This document shows, one piece after another, positions 30,792 to 41,252 of a DNA stretch of 64,000 nucleotides. Every line of letters starts with the position of its first letter. Position 1 is the stretch's first letter. This stretch comes from Hyalella azteca (Eukaryota > Arthropoda > Malacostraca > Amphipoda > Hyalellidae): contig NW_025930738.1 of NCBI RefSeq assembly GCF_000764305.2, forward strand, positions 1-64,000, in the 5' to 3' direction. The translations under genes were made by a program, and so were the position numbers. The notes under the pieces are model-generated. The model made no database searches. It had not been told where the DNA came from and worked only from the letters and a program-made list of their open reading frames with translations.

Positions 30792-33700
30792 GTGACGTAT
30801 ATTCAACTTATGAACTTTTTGGCGTAAATTTTTATGTTAAAGTTTATCGCAAGAACCACAAATAATTAATCTATTATAGGCGTTTATATCATAGAAGCCC
30901 ACCGGAAAATAAGTTGTCTGTTTGTTAAGAACGCTCATTTCTCTTTCTGTGACTGCAATAAATTTCGTAGAATGAAATCTATACGTATTCCCATGTCGTA
31001 TAGTTCTCATCGTGGTCTAGGCTGTACGTCGCAGACTGCCTCGTTATAATATTCATTTGTGTCGCCAATGTCAATTTCAACTCAGTTCAAGGGGGCAGCC
31101 TGCGTCCAACCCTGGTGGTGGAAGTGGTGGTGCGGTGGCTTTTGGAAAGTTAGGGAAAAAGCAAGAGTGACCAGAATGGATAAGGGGAAATGGGAAAGAC
31201 AGTAGAGGTGACAATAGGCGAATGGCTCATAGTTAGATTGGTTTAGGTTTATGTGTTGGGATTGAGTTTAGTGGGGAGTGACCGCCGCAGCCGTCACAGT
31301 GACAGCGCCGTGTCTCATCATTGCTCCTAGTTTTCCTGTTCGTAGAAATGAATGGAGGAAATTTTTTTAAAATAAAGGAAATTCTTGCGTAAACAGGGTG
31401 ATAATAGGACTTACTACCATTCTATACAATACGGCGTGATGCTGCCAATTAAGCAAGCCTCTTGTATACGGAAGCTGGTGTTTCTCATGCGGAAAATTAC
31501 AGCAGGAGTAACTGCTGTTAATTGCCTCCTCTTCAAAGTTCGCATTTCTCTTCAGTGTTTGTTATGGAATTATATAATTAGTGATTACTTTCATTTGTTT
31601 TAAATCGCTAAGCTCAGGCACGATCATGAATCATCAAATTAAGCGTTAAAATTTGATGCATGTTTGAAAAACTTGTTCCGTAAGCATCAAGTCTGTAAAA
31701 TATAAAATGACCGTAGAATTAACAGCATACATTTATTAATGCTCTGATGCAGAGTATAATTGACGGACCTAGATGAAAAGATGTATCGCAAATGAGTTTT
31801 GAGCTTTCGATGCATTAATCGATCTAGAGGATCTCTGTCAACTGTCCCCGAATTGTCGAGACTTATGCAGGAGGCGCGTGTCAACCGATGGGTGTCTTGA
31901 CGACTCTCGTGGCGGCTTCGGGTTGGACCTCCTACGCCATCACCCAGCAAATCAGCCCTCAGCTTCTGGTGAGCTTAATGACGTGATTACGAACTTGTTA
32001 CATAAAGCTGGAATTCATCCTTGAGAGTAGATCGAAAGATAACAAAAGTAACAAGGTTTTTTATAATATTCAACAGCCTGGGAATAGTTTCTGCTCAATT
32101 TAGCCTTGTCATATAATCAGTTCTACGTTCTGTGTGCAGTGGCAAGCGACCATTAGCAGTAGGCACATAGGTGAAGTCATTCGTTAGTTTTAAAACGTTT
32201 TATTCACTGTTTTTATTTTCGTCGTGTTATGACAATATTCCATGAGATTGAACAAGAAAAAGTGTGATAACATCTTCGCCAAAGCTTTTCGACAGAGCCG
32301 CTAGAACCATGCGCGCAGGACTATATACGTTTCAACACTGCCCGTCAACATGTGAACTTGTCAGATTCCGCTATTTTTAACATTATTCAATTGATAACAA
32401 TTATTCACCACAGAATCCTTGTGCAAGCAGCCCATGCCCACCCACCAAAGTGTGCGTGAAGTACTCGCCTCCAGCCAATGTGCCCTTCCATCCAGAGGCG
32501 GCACTTAACTTCTCGATGTCTGGCTTTGTCTGCACCAATGCTACGAGCTTACTTGATCAGCGCAATCAAAACAAGAGTAAGCTCATTTTTTAGCTCTCTT
32601 TTACATTGAATTGTCAAGAATGATCAATGTATGGAACTCGGATCGGGCCAGATCACAGCAAATACTATTGTATTTTATATTATTGACGTGATGATATACA
32701 AATGAAATCTGTAACGCTGAAATTTTTACTTTACATTGGTTGAAGGTAGTTTAACAGTCGGAGATATCATCTAATCAACGGTAGGAATTGAACAAATTGT
32801 CGATTCTAGGAGCTTCTGACAGAAAACACTGATCTATGTCTGTCGGACTGATGAGTGGAGTGAAAACTAATGAAATATTCAAAAGTCGTTCGGGATTACT
32901 GAGGTTATCATTCGATAGGAAACGACTGATTCTTGGCTTTTCATTCCGCATGTCAGGCTGCAAACTCGTTGCTCATTGGTACACGGACTTGCAATATTTC
33001 GACATTGGTGTACCGGAATACCTGTCCATTTCCGAGGCCTTCGATCGCTGCTCCCTCCTGAACTGCGTGTCGTTTGTTGGGGTCTTCTATGGTGAGTTTG
33101 GACACAGGAATGTCCTCATTGCAGGGCACCAATTTCCATGAATGCACATTCACACCATCCTCTTTTTCAGTAGTTATCATGTCTCTGCCTGAATTTTCAA
33201 TTTCAACTGTGGGCAGACCATTAATTGTTCTCACCTAGAAATTAATCTTAGGTTCTTAATTATAAATTAATCACTAACACACGTATGTGTCTATAAATAA
33301 ATACGTAACTGTGAAATATTAAATTTCAGAATTTAGAACGCCATAACCTTATGGGACATTATAGGCCTAAGGCTAGCTACATCGTGATTTGCAAGTGTTA
33401 GTGTATACCAGAAGAGCCTGTCATTGGTGAGATTGAGTCTTTTATACACATTAAATCACTGAATGAGTTGAATAACTGAAGAGTTGATTATGACCTTATG
33501 ACCCTCATGACCTATGATGAGTTTGGGACTTCGTGGTCCACGGTCTCGCTGATGCGCCGCCTTCGTCGTTCTACGTCTCCAAGTCGTCGATAGGCAAGTC
33601 CCCTCGCCCTCGGGTCCCGGATAAAACGTTGAATGTGTTCCCTCTATTTGCCCTCCATTGGGCCAGCTGATGCAGGATACTGTTGCTTGTCGCTTGCTGA

Positions 33701-35030
33701 GGGTAGTTTCCAATAACTGGACAATCCGGGATTTTTTTTCAACCACTTATCCAATCGTCTCATGAATGTCGCAAGGGTAAACTCCCCTCCTCTAAACGCC
33801 TTTGGCAAGACGTTAAACAGTTTCGGTCCTGCCACGGACAGTGTTCCCTCCTGAAGAGTCTGTACTCCGACCGCGGCACGGTTATTAAATTGGGGGATCC
33901 TGCACTGTCTCCCTCTCCTTTCGTCGTAATATTTCACCATTTTGGAGGTCTCACTTTCAAAGTTGGAAGCCAGTCCGGTTATCATCTTCCAAGCGTACAG
34001 TATGATGTACCTCTCTCTTCTCCTCTCCAGTGAGTACAGTCCCAGGTGTTTCGGCCTGTTTCAGTAATTCTGGCACAAGCCTCTGTATCTCATTACTTCG
34101 AATTTAGTGCCGTTGAATTGCTTATTATTCACTAGGACCCAATCGTAGATTGCCGACAAGTCATCCTGTCACCTCTCACAGTCTATGTTCTCTGTGATCC
34201 TCATCAGCACTCCTGTGTCGTCCGCAAATGACGATGTAGATGCGTGGGTGAGTTTCGAGTCAATTTTGGCGGTGTGGATGAGGAATAGGATCGTTCCTAT
34301 ATAGCAGCGAGCCCTGTGGTACTCCGCTTTTCACCCTTGCTTCTCGCGATTTCGAGTTTCCAATTGCGACAGAATTAGCTCCGCTTGTCAAAATATGACT
34401 CGAGTGTGTTTGCTCGATTTTTGCTTCCTTTTACTTTGGTATGCTTGTGACACGAGTAACAAATTACTTCATTAATGATCAGTATTGAAAACATCCCCAT
34501 TTATGAGGCTCTGCTTATTGTACATGTAGGTTATTTGCTTCGCGATTTGTCATGATTTTTTTTTCCAAAAAGCTCTTGTCAGCAATGCATTTCTCACATT
34601 AAGTTGAGTGTTCGGAGTTCCAAGAGTAGACAACTTAGTTTGTAACAAAGAAAGCTATGTATGTCTGCGCCAAAATTGAACGCTGGATTCTTGCTGGTTT
34701 GTCAATTTTAAAATAAAAATTATTGGGGCTTCCTTCTTGCGGCTCACTTTACCATTCACTACAACGATTTGTTTTCTGATCCGCAGCTCTGAGGGTAATT
34801 AACTGGATTGTTATAAATAAAAAACGCTGTTTTTAGCTTGTTATCCATCAGCTGAAGCTGTTCATGAATGCAGAAGCGGCTGACTGCGATATATTTCAGT
34901 TTCATGTTATGTTACAGCGAGCGGAACGACCAAAGGGATCTTCAAGTCCACGGCGCCGCTCATGGGAGCTGCGTCAAAGCCCTACCCAACGCCACCCACC
35001 GTCATCAGCTGGTTCCCAGAGTGTGCCTGA
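30677..35030 (+). CDS. PAN/apple-domain protein, probably secreted (gene span)
   Basis: Five plus-strand exons with matching phases: 30677-30791, 31871-31968, 32414-32576, 32957-33091, 34918-35030 (TGA). Together about 207 residues. Exons 1-2 build a PAN-like module: FSGTPLLNTTVGSPLLCLRL, CGDMGGCLGFSYN, GACQPMG, SGWTSYAITQQ. Exon 3 has a Cys-rich NPCASSPCPPTKVC segment reminiscent of the start of an EGF-like unit, ending SGFVCTN. Exons 4-5 hold a second Cys-containing part (ISEAFDRCSLLNCVSFVGVF, KSTAPLMGAASKPYPTPP) and finish WFPECA. Even Cys spacing and lack of membrane segments suggest an extracellular protein; ligand unknown. The 5' exon with start codon and signal peptide was not found. 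No link to the flanking antiporters is apparent. Confidence 0.72.
31871..31968 (+). CDS. PAN gene exon 2
   Basis: Acceptor CTTATGCAG, donor CTTCTG|GTGAGC, 98 bp (2+96). Joining to exon 1 gives GFSYNGGACQPMGVLTTLVA, then ASGWTSYAITQQISPQLL, and leaves phase 0 as exon 3 needs. A longer exon from 31828 is also open in another frame but cannot be joined in phase to exon 3. Confidence 0.7.
32414..32576 (+). CDS. PAN gene exon 3
   Basis: Acceptor CACCACAG, donor AAGA|GTAAGC, 163 bp, phase 0 in and 1 out. Reads NPCASSPCPPTKVCVKYSPP, then ALNFSMSGFVCTNATSLLDQ. Four Cys. N-glycosylation sequons NFS and NAT fit secretion. Confidence 0.75.
32957..33091 (+). CDS. PAN gene exon 4
   Basis: Acceptor ATGTCAG, donor TATG|GTGAGT, 135 bp (2+132+1). 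Reads CKLVAHWYTDLQYFDIGVPE, then YLSISEAFDRCSLLNCVSFV. GC-rich third positions as in the other exons. Domain not recognised; the AF..C....C.SF spacing is PAN-like. Confidence 0.72.
33092..34917. other. PAN gene intron 4
   Basis: Contains the antisense LINE fragment (33500-34420); the remainder is AT-rich without recognised features. Confidence 0.5.
33500..34420 (-). mobile_element. Decayed non-LTR retrotransposon, RT 3' part (CR1/jockey type)
   Basis: Minus strand, interrupted by stops and small frameshifts. Ordered RT landmarks: GVPQGSL near 34320, FADDTGVLMRI near 34230, NNKQFNGTKFEVMRYRG near 34110, HLGLYSLERRRERYIILYAW near 34020, then the C-terminal tail SVAGPKLFNVLPKAFR and FMRRLDKWLKK. 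5'-truncated and inactive. Lies in intron 4 of the PAN gene, antisense to it. Confidence 0.88.
34918..35030 (+). CDS. PAN gene exon 5, terminal
   Basis: Acceptor TATGTTACAG, then two bases that complete exon 4's last codon. Reads SGTTKGIFKSTAPLMGAASK, then PYPTPPTVISWFPECA and TGA at 35028-35030. Two other frames are also partly open, but only this one fits the phase of exon 4 and has the GC-rich third positions of the gene. Confidence 0.65.
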
Positions 35031-36052
35031 ACCATGCTCGGTTCTCAATGACTTCCTGAGCACCAGAAACGTGGTGCACTTGCAGTTTATTGTGTAGCCT
35101 TACTAGCCTGGTGTGTGCTGGAACAACATATCCGCCTTTCTGCTTCAGTTCTTTCGAGATTTTCACAATTTATTAGTAAAAATGCAAGTAGTTTGGCTTA
35201 TCGTTGAGAATCAGCAGACTATTCATATATATTTGAATACCGCTGAGAGATAGAATTTACTTCAGCGTAGCAACTTGTTTCTAACTCGCTTAAGAGATTG
35301 GTTGTGTGGAAGGTGTGCAGTCAAGATGGTGTACTGTACGGCTTACATACCGCAGTGGTCAAGGTTACGGTTTTTAGCGCATTTTCTCATTTATGGAAAA
35401 AAGCGCTATTGTGCTAGTCATGCTCGTCCGTGACTTCACGGACGGACGGACGAGAAAATGCGCTCTCTGTCACTCACTGCAGTGAGTACTGAGTTATATT
35501 TTTAAATGTAGTGTTATTATATACAGATCACACAGAGGAAGGAGGCCATATAAAACTTATTGTTTGCTTTATTAGGGTCTGCCAGAACTTTGTAACCAAC
35601 GAACTTTTTAAAGTAATGCAGGTTTTGAAGCGTGCTGGCACGACTGAGACTTCATGTGAAACGAGATTCTAGATTGGCAGTAGACTTCAGTAGGCATATA
35701 GTTTACGTTACAACGTAGAAAGCAGTCTACATTTAAGAACGCTTGATTATTGAAACTACGATTATTAAGTACGGGCGTTTCGCATATTTCTACACATTTG
35801 GCTTGGCTATGTCAATAAGGCCTAGAAGAAAAAGTATCTACAGAGGCCATGCACATAGACTTTACTAGAAAAAGTTAACGAAGCTATTAATAAACTAATA
35901 ATGCTGGCAATTCACTTTTGGTAAGGATATCAAAGTATACTATGACGTCCTAGATAAGTTTTCTCAGATTGAGTACAAGCCAGCAGCTCTGACGCGTTAG
36001 GGCTCCGTAATACCGTTCCGCGACATTCAGCACGTTGTGATCGATGGCAGCC
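35031..36052. other. 3' flank of the PAN gene
   Basis: No gene recognised; contains the AGCGCATTTTCTC repeat copy 2 (35376-35505). Confidence 0.4.
35376..35505. mobile_element. Dispersed repeat with AGCGCATTTTCTC ends, copy 2
   Basis: Partner of 26528-26695, with a shorter interior: GTCCGTGA and TCACGGAC form an inverted repeat around ACT instead of the long CTGT/CCGT run. Same tail CTGTCACTCACTGCAGTGAG. Confidence 0.65.
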
Positions 36053-36055
36053 CTG

Positions 36056-36786
36056 GGGCCGTATTATCAAAACTTCGTAACTTTTTGTACTTCCGAAAGA
36101 AAGTTACGTGTTACGTAAGTACACCCTTATTTTGGCATTATCAAAACATTCGTACGTAAAACGTAATACTACGCTAAGCGCGTATTATCAAAATCGTATT
36201 TAGCGTATCTTATTATCATAAGATACGCTAAAAGCGTATTATCAAAACCATCTGGCCAACTGACCAATCAGAGGCTTTGGATTTGTTTACATTCTGTGAA
36301 CTTCTATTGCGGGAATCGATGCCTTCGATGGTATCGACTATCGAATGCTGTCTGTCGGTTTTGAGTCGGTATTGCTCCTTGTTTCTGGCATTAACTCTAT
36401 TGAATTTTTTTTCCAATAGCACTGTTTAGCACGATCACATATTTTGATCGTGCAAATGTTGCACGATCAAGTAGTGGAGCCATCACAAGTAGAGCCATCA
36501 TTCTATGCGTGTATAATCCGCGCTGTCGGATTACTGACAAAATTCTATCACAAGTCAAGGTATTGCTACTTGCTAGTAAATCAATAGTTTCCTATCGCTT
36601 CAGCAGACACTCTAAACTTGTGCGGAACTTCACTTGCGACATCTCCGAGCAGACGTACAGTTACGTTACGTATCTTCCCGCGCAAATGTTTTGATAATAC
36701 CACCTCTAGAGTTACGTCATCAAGTCAACACTTACGCCACTCATAAGTCGATTTTGCGTTCTTACGAAATTTTGATAATATGGCCC
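36056..36786. mobile_element. Inverted-repeat DNA transposon, non-autonomous, 731 bp
   Basis: Ends GGGCCGTATTATCAAAAC and TTTTGATAATATGGCCC, flanked by CTG on both sides (36053-36055 and 36787-36789). The ends resemble those of the 137-146 bp MITEs at 4888 and 5964, and the 3-bp CWG flank agrees. Internal ATTATCAAAA motifs recur, and there are two hairpins (TTTAGCGTATCTTA..TAAGATACGCTAAA near 36207 and GATCGTGCAA..TTGCACGATC near 36447). No transposase seen. Confidence 0.75.
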
Positions 36787-37749
36787 CTGGACCGGATCAT
36801 CAAAACTTCGTATTTTTTTATAGCTACGTCCAAAAAGATACGTGTTGCGTAAGTACACCCTAATTTTGGCATTATCAAAACTTCCGTACGCAAAACTCAT
36901 TTGTAAAGCGATTATCAACACCATTTGGCTAACTGACCAATCAGAAGCTTTAAATTTGCCGTTAATAGCTATCCCTGCAAGAGGCTACGTGTACGAAGCG
37001 ATGTTTTGGTAATCCCGCACCTGGGCAATATGTGCCGTTCTCAGTTTTTATAATATTAATCGTATGAATCCGTCATTTTCATATTATTAGTCCAATATTT
37101 TGATCGTGCAAATGTTGCACGATCAAGTAGTGGAGCCATCACAAGTAGAGCCATCATTCTATGCGTGTATAATCCGCGCTGTCGGATTACTGACAAAATT
37201 CTATCACAAGTCAAGGTATTGCTACTTGCTAGTAAATCAATAGTTTCCTATCGCTTCAGCAGACACTCTAAACTTGTGCGGAACTTCACTTGCGACATCT
37301 CCGAGCAGACGTACAGTTACGTTACGTATCTTCCCGCGCAAATGTTTTGATAATACCACCTCTAGAGTTACGTCATCAAGTCAACACTTACGCCACTCAT
37401 AAGTCGATTTTGCGTTCTTACGAAATTTTGATAATATGGCCCCTGGACCGGATCATCAAAACTTCGTATTTTTTTATAGCTACGTCCAAAAAGATACGTG
37501 TTGCGTAAGTACACCCTAATTTTGGCATTATCAAAACTTCCGTACGCAAAACTCATTTGTAAAGCGATTATCAACACCATTTGGCTAACTGACCAATCAA
37601 AGGCTTTAAATTTGCCGTTAATAGCTATCCCTGCAAGAGGCTACGTGTACGAAGCGATGTTTTGGTAATCCCGCACCTGGGCAATATGTGCCGTTCTCAG
37701 TTTTTATAATATTAATCGTATGAATCCGTCCCTTTCATATTATTAGTCC
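36438..37749 (+). repeat. 656-bp tandem duplication of transposon sequence
   Basis: 36438-37093 and 37094-37749 differ at only a few positions by eye. The unit contains the right end of the 36056 element plus a degenerate second left end (GATCATCAAAACTTCG). It gives three identical pairs of ORFs, which are not genes. Very recent, or an assembly artefact. Confidence 0.92.
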
Positions 37750-38559
37750 AAACAAAAGCATACACGCCATCGGCTTGTTACATTGTAGAAGCGCAAGTCA
37801 AATAATAATTGTAAGATGTGACACAGTTCATAACATTTGATACAATGACGTTGATTGGAAGAACTTGTGAATCGGAAGTGTGGACCAAATTACATCAACG
37901 GAAAGCCATTATTATATTTTCGATCTTGATCGGTTGAGCATTTGCTACAAGAATAACTTTGGAAACACAAAGAAAACGTGAGCGCATTAATTTCTTCATG
38001 TTGTTTGGGATCTGTTCATCGCACAACTGCAGTACAAACTAATGAACTATATAGAATTTATGCACCTACGCACATACTAATATTACACAAGCACTTGAAC
38101 TATATACGTAATAACCATAATATATCATTTATGTCCTTTGCACTATCATTCTTGTGAACGTAATAATCATTTTTTTAAATCCCCAAGCTCGTTGAACACT
38201 TTTTTGTGGCTTCATGTAACCTTATTAGCTAAAATTCAACTGTATACTTTAATGTTCACTATTATGCAATTGTGAAAATTAAATAAAAAAATAATATCAA
38301 TTTTTAAGAATGGACAATATTGGTCTAATTTCTGAATAATAAAAATTCAGTTAGTAGCAAAAACACTTTTACGTTCTAATAGGGTCATTCAAAATTGTGA
38401 ATTCGGTTTAGAGTGCGCTAGCGCGCAACATTAGGCTTGGCTTCATTTTCTGGTCAGCGTCGTTGTGGAATTACTGCTAAGTGTGTTGGTCGACGCCATC
38501 ATTTGTCAATCCATCAGTAAACTTATTGAATATTCATATTCATTAACCCAACCTTCATA
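37750..38559. other. Intergenic, nothing recognised
   Basis: AT-rich flank between the tandem transposon copies and the LINE remnant. Confidence 0.4.
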
Positions 38560-39820
38560 ACATATGTTTTCACTAATACACGAAGAAGAGGTTCTCAAGC
38601 GCCTGGTCGCTTTAAATCCCAACAAGCCATGTGGAACAGGGCTTCCATCCTAGATTTTTCAAATAATTAGAAACTATCCTGGCCGGCCCGTTGACAGTAT
38701 TTTTTCAAAAAACCTTGAACGAAGGAGCTTCCATCCTGACCGATTGGAAAGAAGCTCAAGTAATATTATTGTTCAAAAAAGGGTGACAAAAGTAGCCCCG
38801 GTAACTATCGCCTTGTCAGTCTGACAAGTGTTGTTTGTAAGGTAATGGAATCTGTTGTGAGTGATAGGATTATCGATCACTTGCCTTGACTGTTCACCAT
38901 CTCTGATCAGACTGTCATCATGGCTTTATTGCCCGTAGTAGATCCTGCACCACTATAACCTCGATCTTGTCTACGTTGAACGATGGACTCGCCTGCTAAG
39001 ACGAAAGGGAGCCAGTGGATGCATTGTACCTCGATTTTTGCCAAAGCATTTAACAGTGTTCCGCATGAACGGCTGTTGCGTAAAGTGAAGTCTTAGGGAA
39101 TAGAGAAAAACGTACTCCAGTGGATCAGAGATTTTCTAGTAGGTAGACGGCGTGTCAGTATTACAGAACCGTGTCCGACTGGGCATCAGTGCGCAGTGGC
39201 GTGCCACAAGGAAGCGTTCTTGGGCCTATTTTGATCGTTGCTTTTATAAAAGAGCTGCCAGAAGTAGTGTTAAGCTTGTGTTCCATGTATGCCGACGACA
39301 CAAAAGTTTATAATACAGAGAAGGATGCGTTAAATAAAGCGCATTTGCAAGATGATCTTGAGAGTTTAGTTAATTGGGCTGTTGAGTAGCAGTTGCGTTT
39401 TAGTGGCGTTTAGTGGTTGCGTTGAGTGGCAGTTGTGAAAAGCAATTCACCTCGGGAAGAACAATGAACAGCAAGATTACAGTATGAGAACACATGGTTG
39501 CAACGAGAGAGTAATAATTGAACAGTATTGTGTGTAAAAAGATTTGGGAGTTTATGTCGACAAGGAGTTGAAAGTTTCTAAGCATGATTAAACGCAAGCT
39601 AATAAATCCAACAAATTTCTTGGACTGATCAGGCGCTCTTACGGGTTCCTAGATGCAGAAGTGATGAAGCAGTTGTTTGTTGCTGCTACGTGCTTATGGT
39701 CTCGTGATCTTTTCATAGTTTCTTTTTCTCGGGCGGTTATTATATGTACATTAATCCTAAATACAGGACAGCGAGCACCGTTTGACGTAACCCTGTGATG
39801 TGAATTAATGTACAAAATCA
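38560..39820 (+). mobile_element. Decayed non-LTR retrotransposon, reverse transcriptase region
   Basis: Plus strand with several frameshifts and stops. Ordered landmarks: EEEVLKRLVALNPNKPCGTG near 38590, DRLERSS and KKG.K.APV near 38740-38800, FAKAFNSVPHERLLRKVKS near 39040-39090, VLQWIRDFLVGRRRVSI near 39115, RSGVPQGSVLGPILIV near 39190, MYADDTKVYN near 39290, KDLGVYVDKELKVSKH near 39550, KFLGLIRRSYGFLDAEVMKQ near 39615. Matches the RT palm and thumb of CR1/jockey-type LINEs. Catalytic YADD box present, but the ORF is broken, so inactive. Confidence 0.9.
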
Positions 39821-41129
39821 TCACGAGTCATCCACAGGAAGTCAGTTGATTGGGCTTGCTTGATTCAATTAGCAATGCAAACTTTATTTCGGATCATTTC
39901 CTCAGGAATTTTGTCATTATTACTCAATTTGTAAGATAATTGTATTAAATTAAATAATTGGCTTTTATTCGCGAATGAATTAATTGCTGAATTTTATATA
40001 TTTTCATTTTCTACAGAAATGATATGGCTTGCAATAGTATTCCGAACGTTTAATATAGTAAGTTCAAACGGGCGACTTCAAAGTATATGTGTTAATTAAG
40101 CAAAAAATTTACTAATGGGAACGTTAGGTGAAATCCCAAATATATATGACTTTTTTGCTCACAATTAAAACTCGGAAGATCTATTTTAGTTATGCCGGAA
40201 TCAGTCGAATGAAATTTATGTTATTCTTGATATAGTACAATGTAGTACAATGTACGTAATGCCGCCTGTAGTACCAGACTACCATTACTTAAGTCTGCCC
40301 CTCAAACAGGGTTACCTGGAACGATAGCATGTCATGATTATTGTGCGGAATAATGAATACTTACCCTATTTCTCTTTAACCTTACAAATACTGTGCCAAT
40401 AGGTCTAGAATAGTGCATTACCTTTATGACCGTAATAACAAAATTTTCGGTTCATTGTCTTTCAGAATAACACTATAGCACAAATGAATAAAAATTGCGA
40501 ATTTTCACGTAGGTTGTAAACACAATATTAATGAGCAATACTGGGTCTCGTCAAGACAAGACAAAACAGAAAAGGTGCGACTCGAAATTTCATAAAGTCA
40601 TATGAAATTTTACAGCCAATAGATAACACACAGAAAAGTCATAAACTTTTTACTGAAAACGTTTAGAGACCTGCTCCATCAGACTGTCAATCAGACTGTC
40701 ACTTCGAGTATTGAAGATTACATGGAGAATAAATTCGAAAAACTTCTCTGAGTACTTATTAATATATTTATTAAATATATTTACCATTAAAATAAAGGAA
40801 TAAAGGTACAGAAGTTTGGATTAGTGTATCACTTAACAATTTCACACGGATACGAAAAAAGGCGCTGGTCTCATTAAATTTCTGCTTAAATTACGCATGG
40901 ATCCTGCAATTGTCAGATAAATATCACCTAAAGAGGATGCTAGAATTCCGCGATATCTCTTTAAAAAGCATTGAGCTTCATTATGAAAATTTTTTTCACG
41001 AGTCTAAACTCGTGAAAACTGGTCTACTATGTATAAACAAAACAGCTGAAAATAAGATTAAAATTGAATTCAAGTTTTGGAACTGCTGGATTATTAATTC
41101 ACAGTTGAAGAAATGAAATTTACGGTGGT
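39821..41129. other. 3' flank of copy C
   Basis: AT-rich. A minus-strand AATAAA at 40767-40772 could serve copy C, about 360 bases beyond its stop. No gene recognised. Confidence 0.35.
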
Positions 41130-41252
41130 TTAGACATTATTCAAGTGCGAGGGCGGACATGAGCTCTGCAAAAGTTTGGAGGCTGAGAGCGTGGTGACGA
41201 TGGCCCCGATATTCGCGGCGAATAGGATAGTCACCCACGAGATGGTCCGTAT
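41130..41252 (-). CDS. SLC9B: Copy C exon 12 with stop codon
   Basis: 123 bp, acceptor CTGTTGCAG. Reads IRTISWVTILFAANIGAIVT, then TLSASKLLQSS and ends HLNNV, TAA. The helix Pro of A and B (APIG/APVG) is Asn here (ANIG). Confidence 0.88.
   Translation of the reverse strand: MRTISWVTILFAANIGAIVTTLSASKLLQSSCPPSHLNNV

Noticed and set aside
31828..31968. Longer version of PAN exon 2 reading EDLCQLSPNCRDLC
   Set aside because: Attractive Cys content and fits exon 1 phase, but ends in the wrong phase for exon 3 and has a shadow-like Arg-rich tail; the exon from 31871 fits both neighbours.
36509..37580. Duplicated 60-72 aa ORFs on both strands
   Set aside because: Fall in inverted-repeat transposon DNA duplicated in tandem; no transposase motif.
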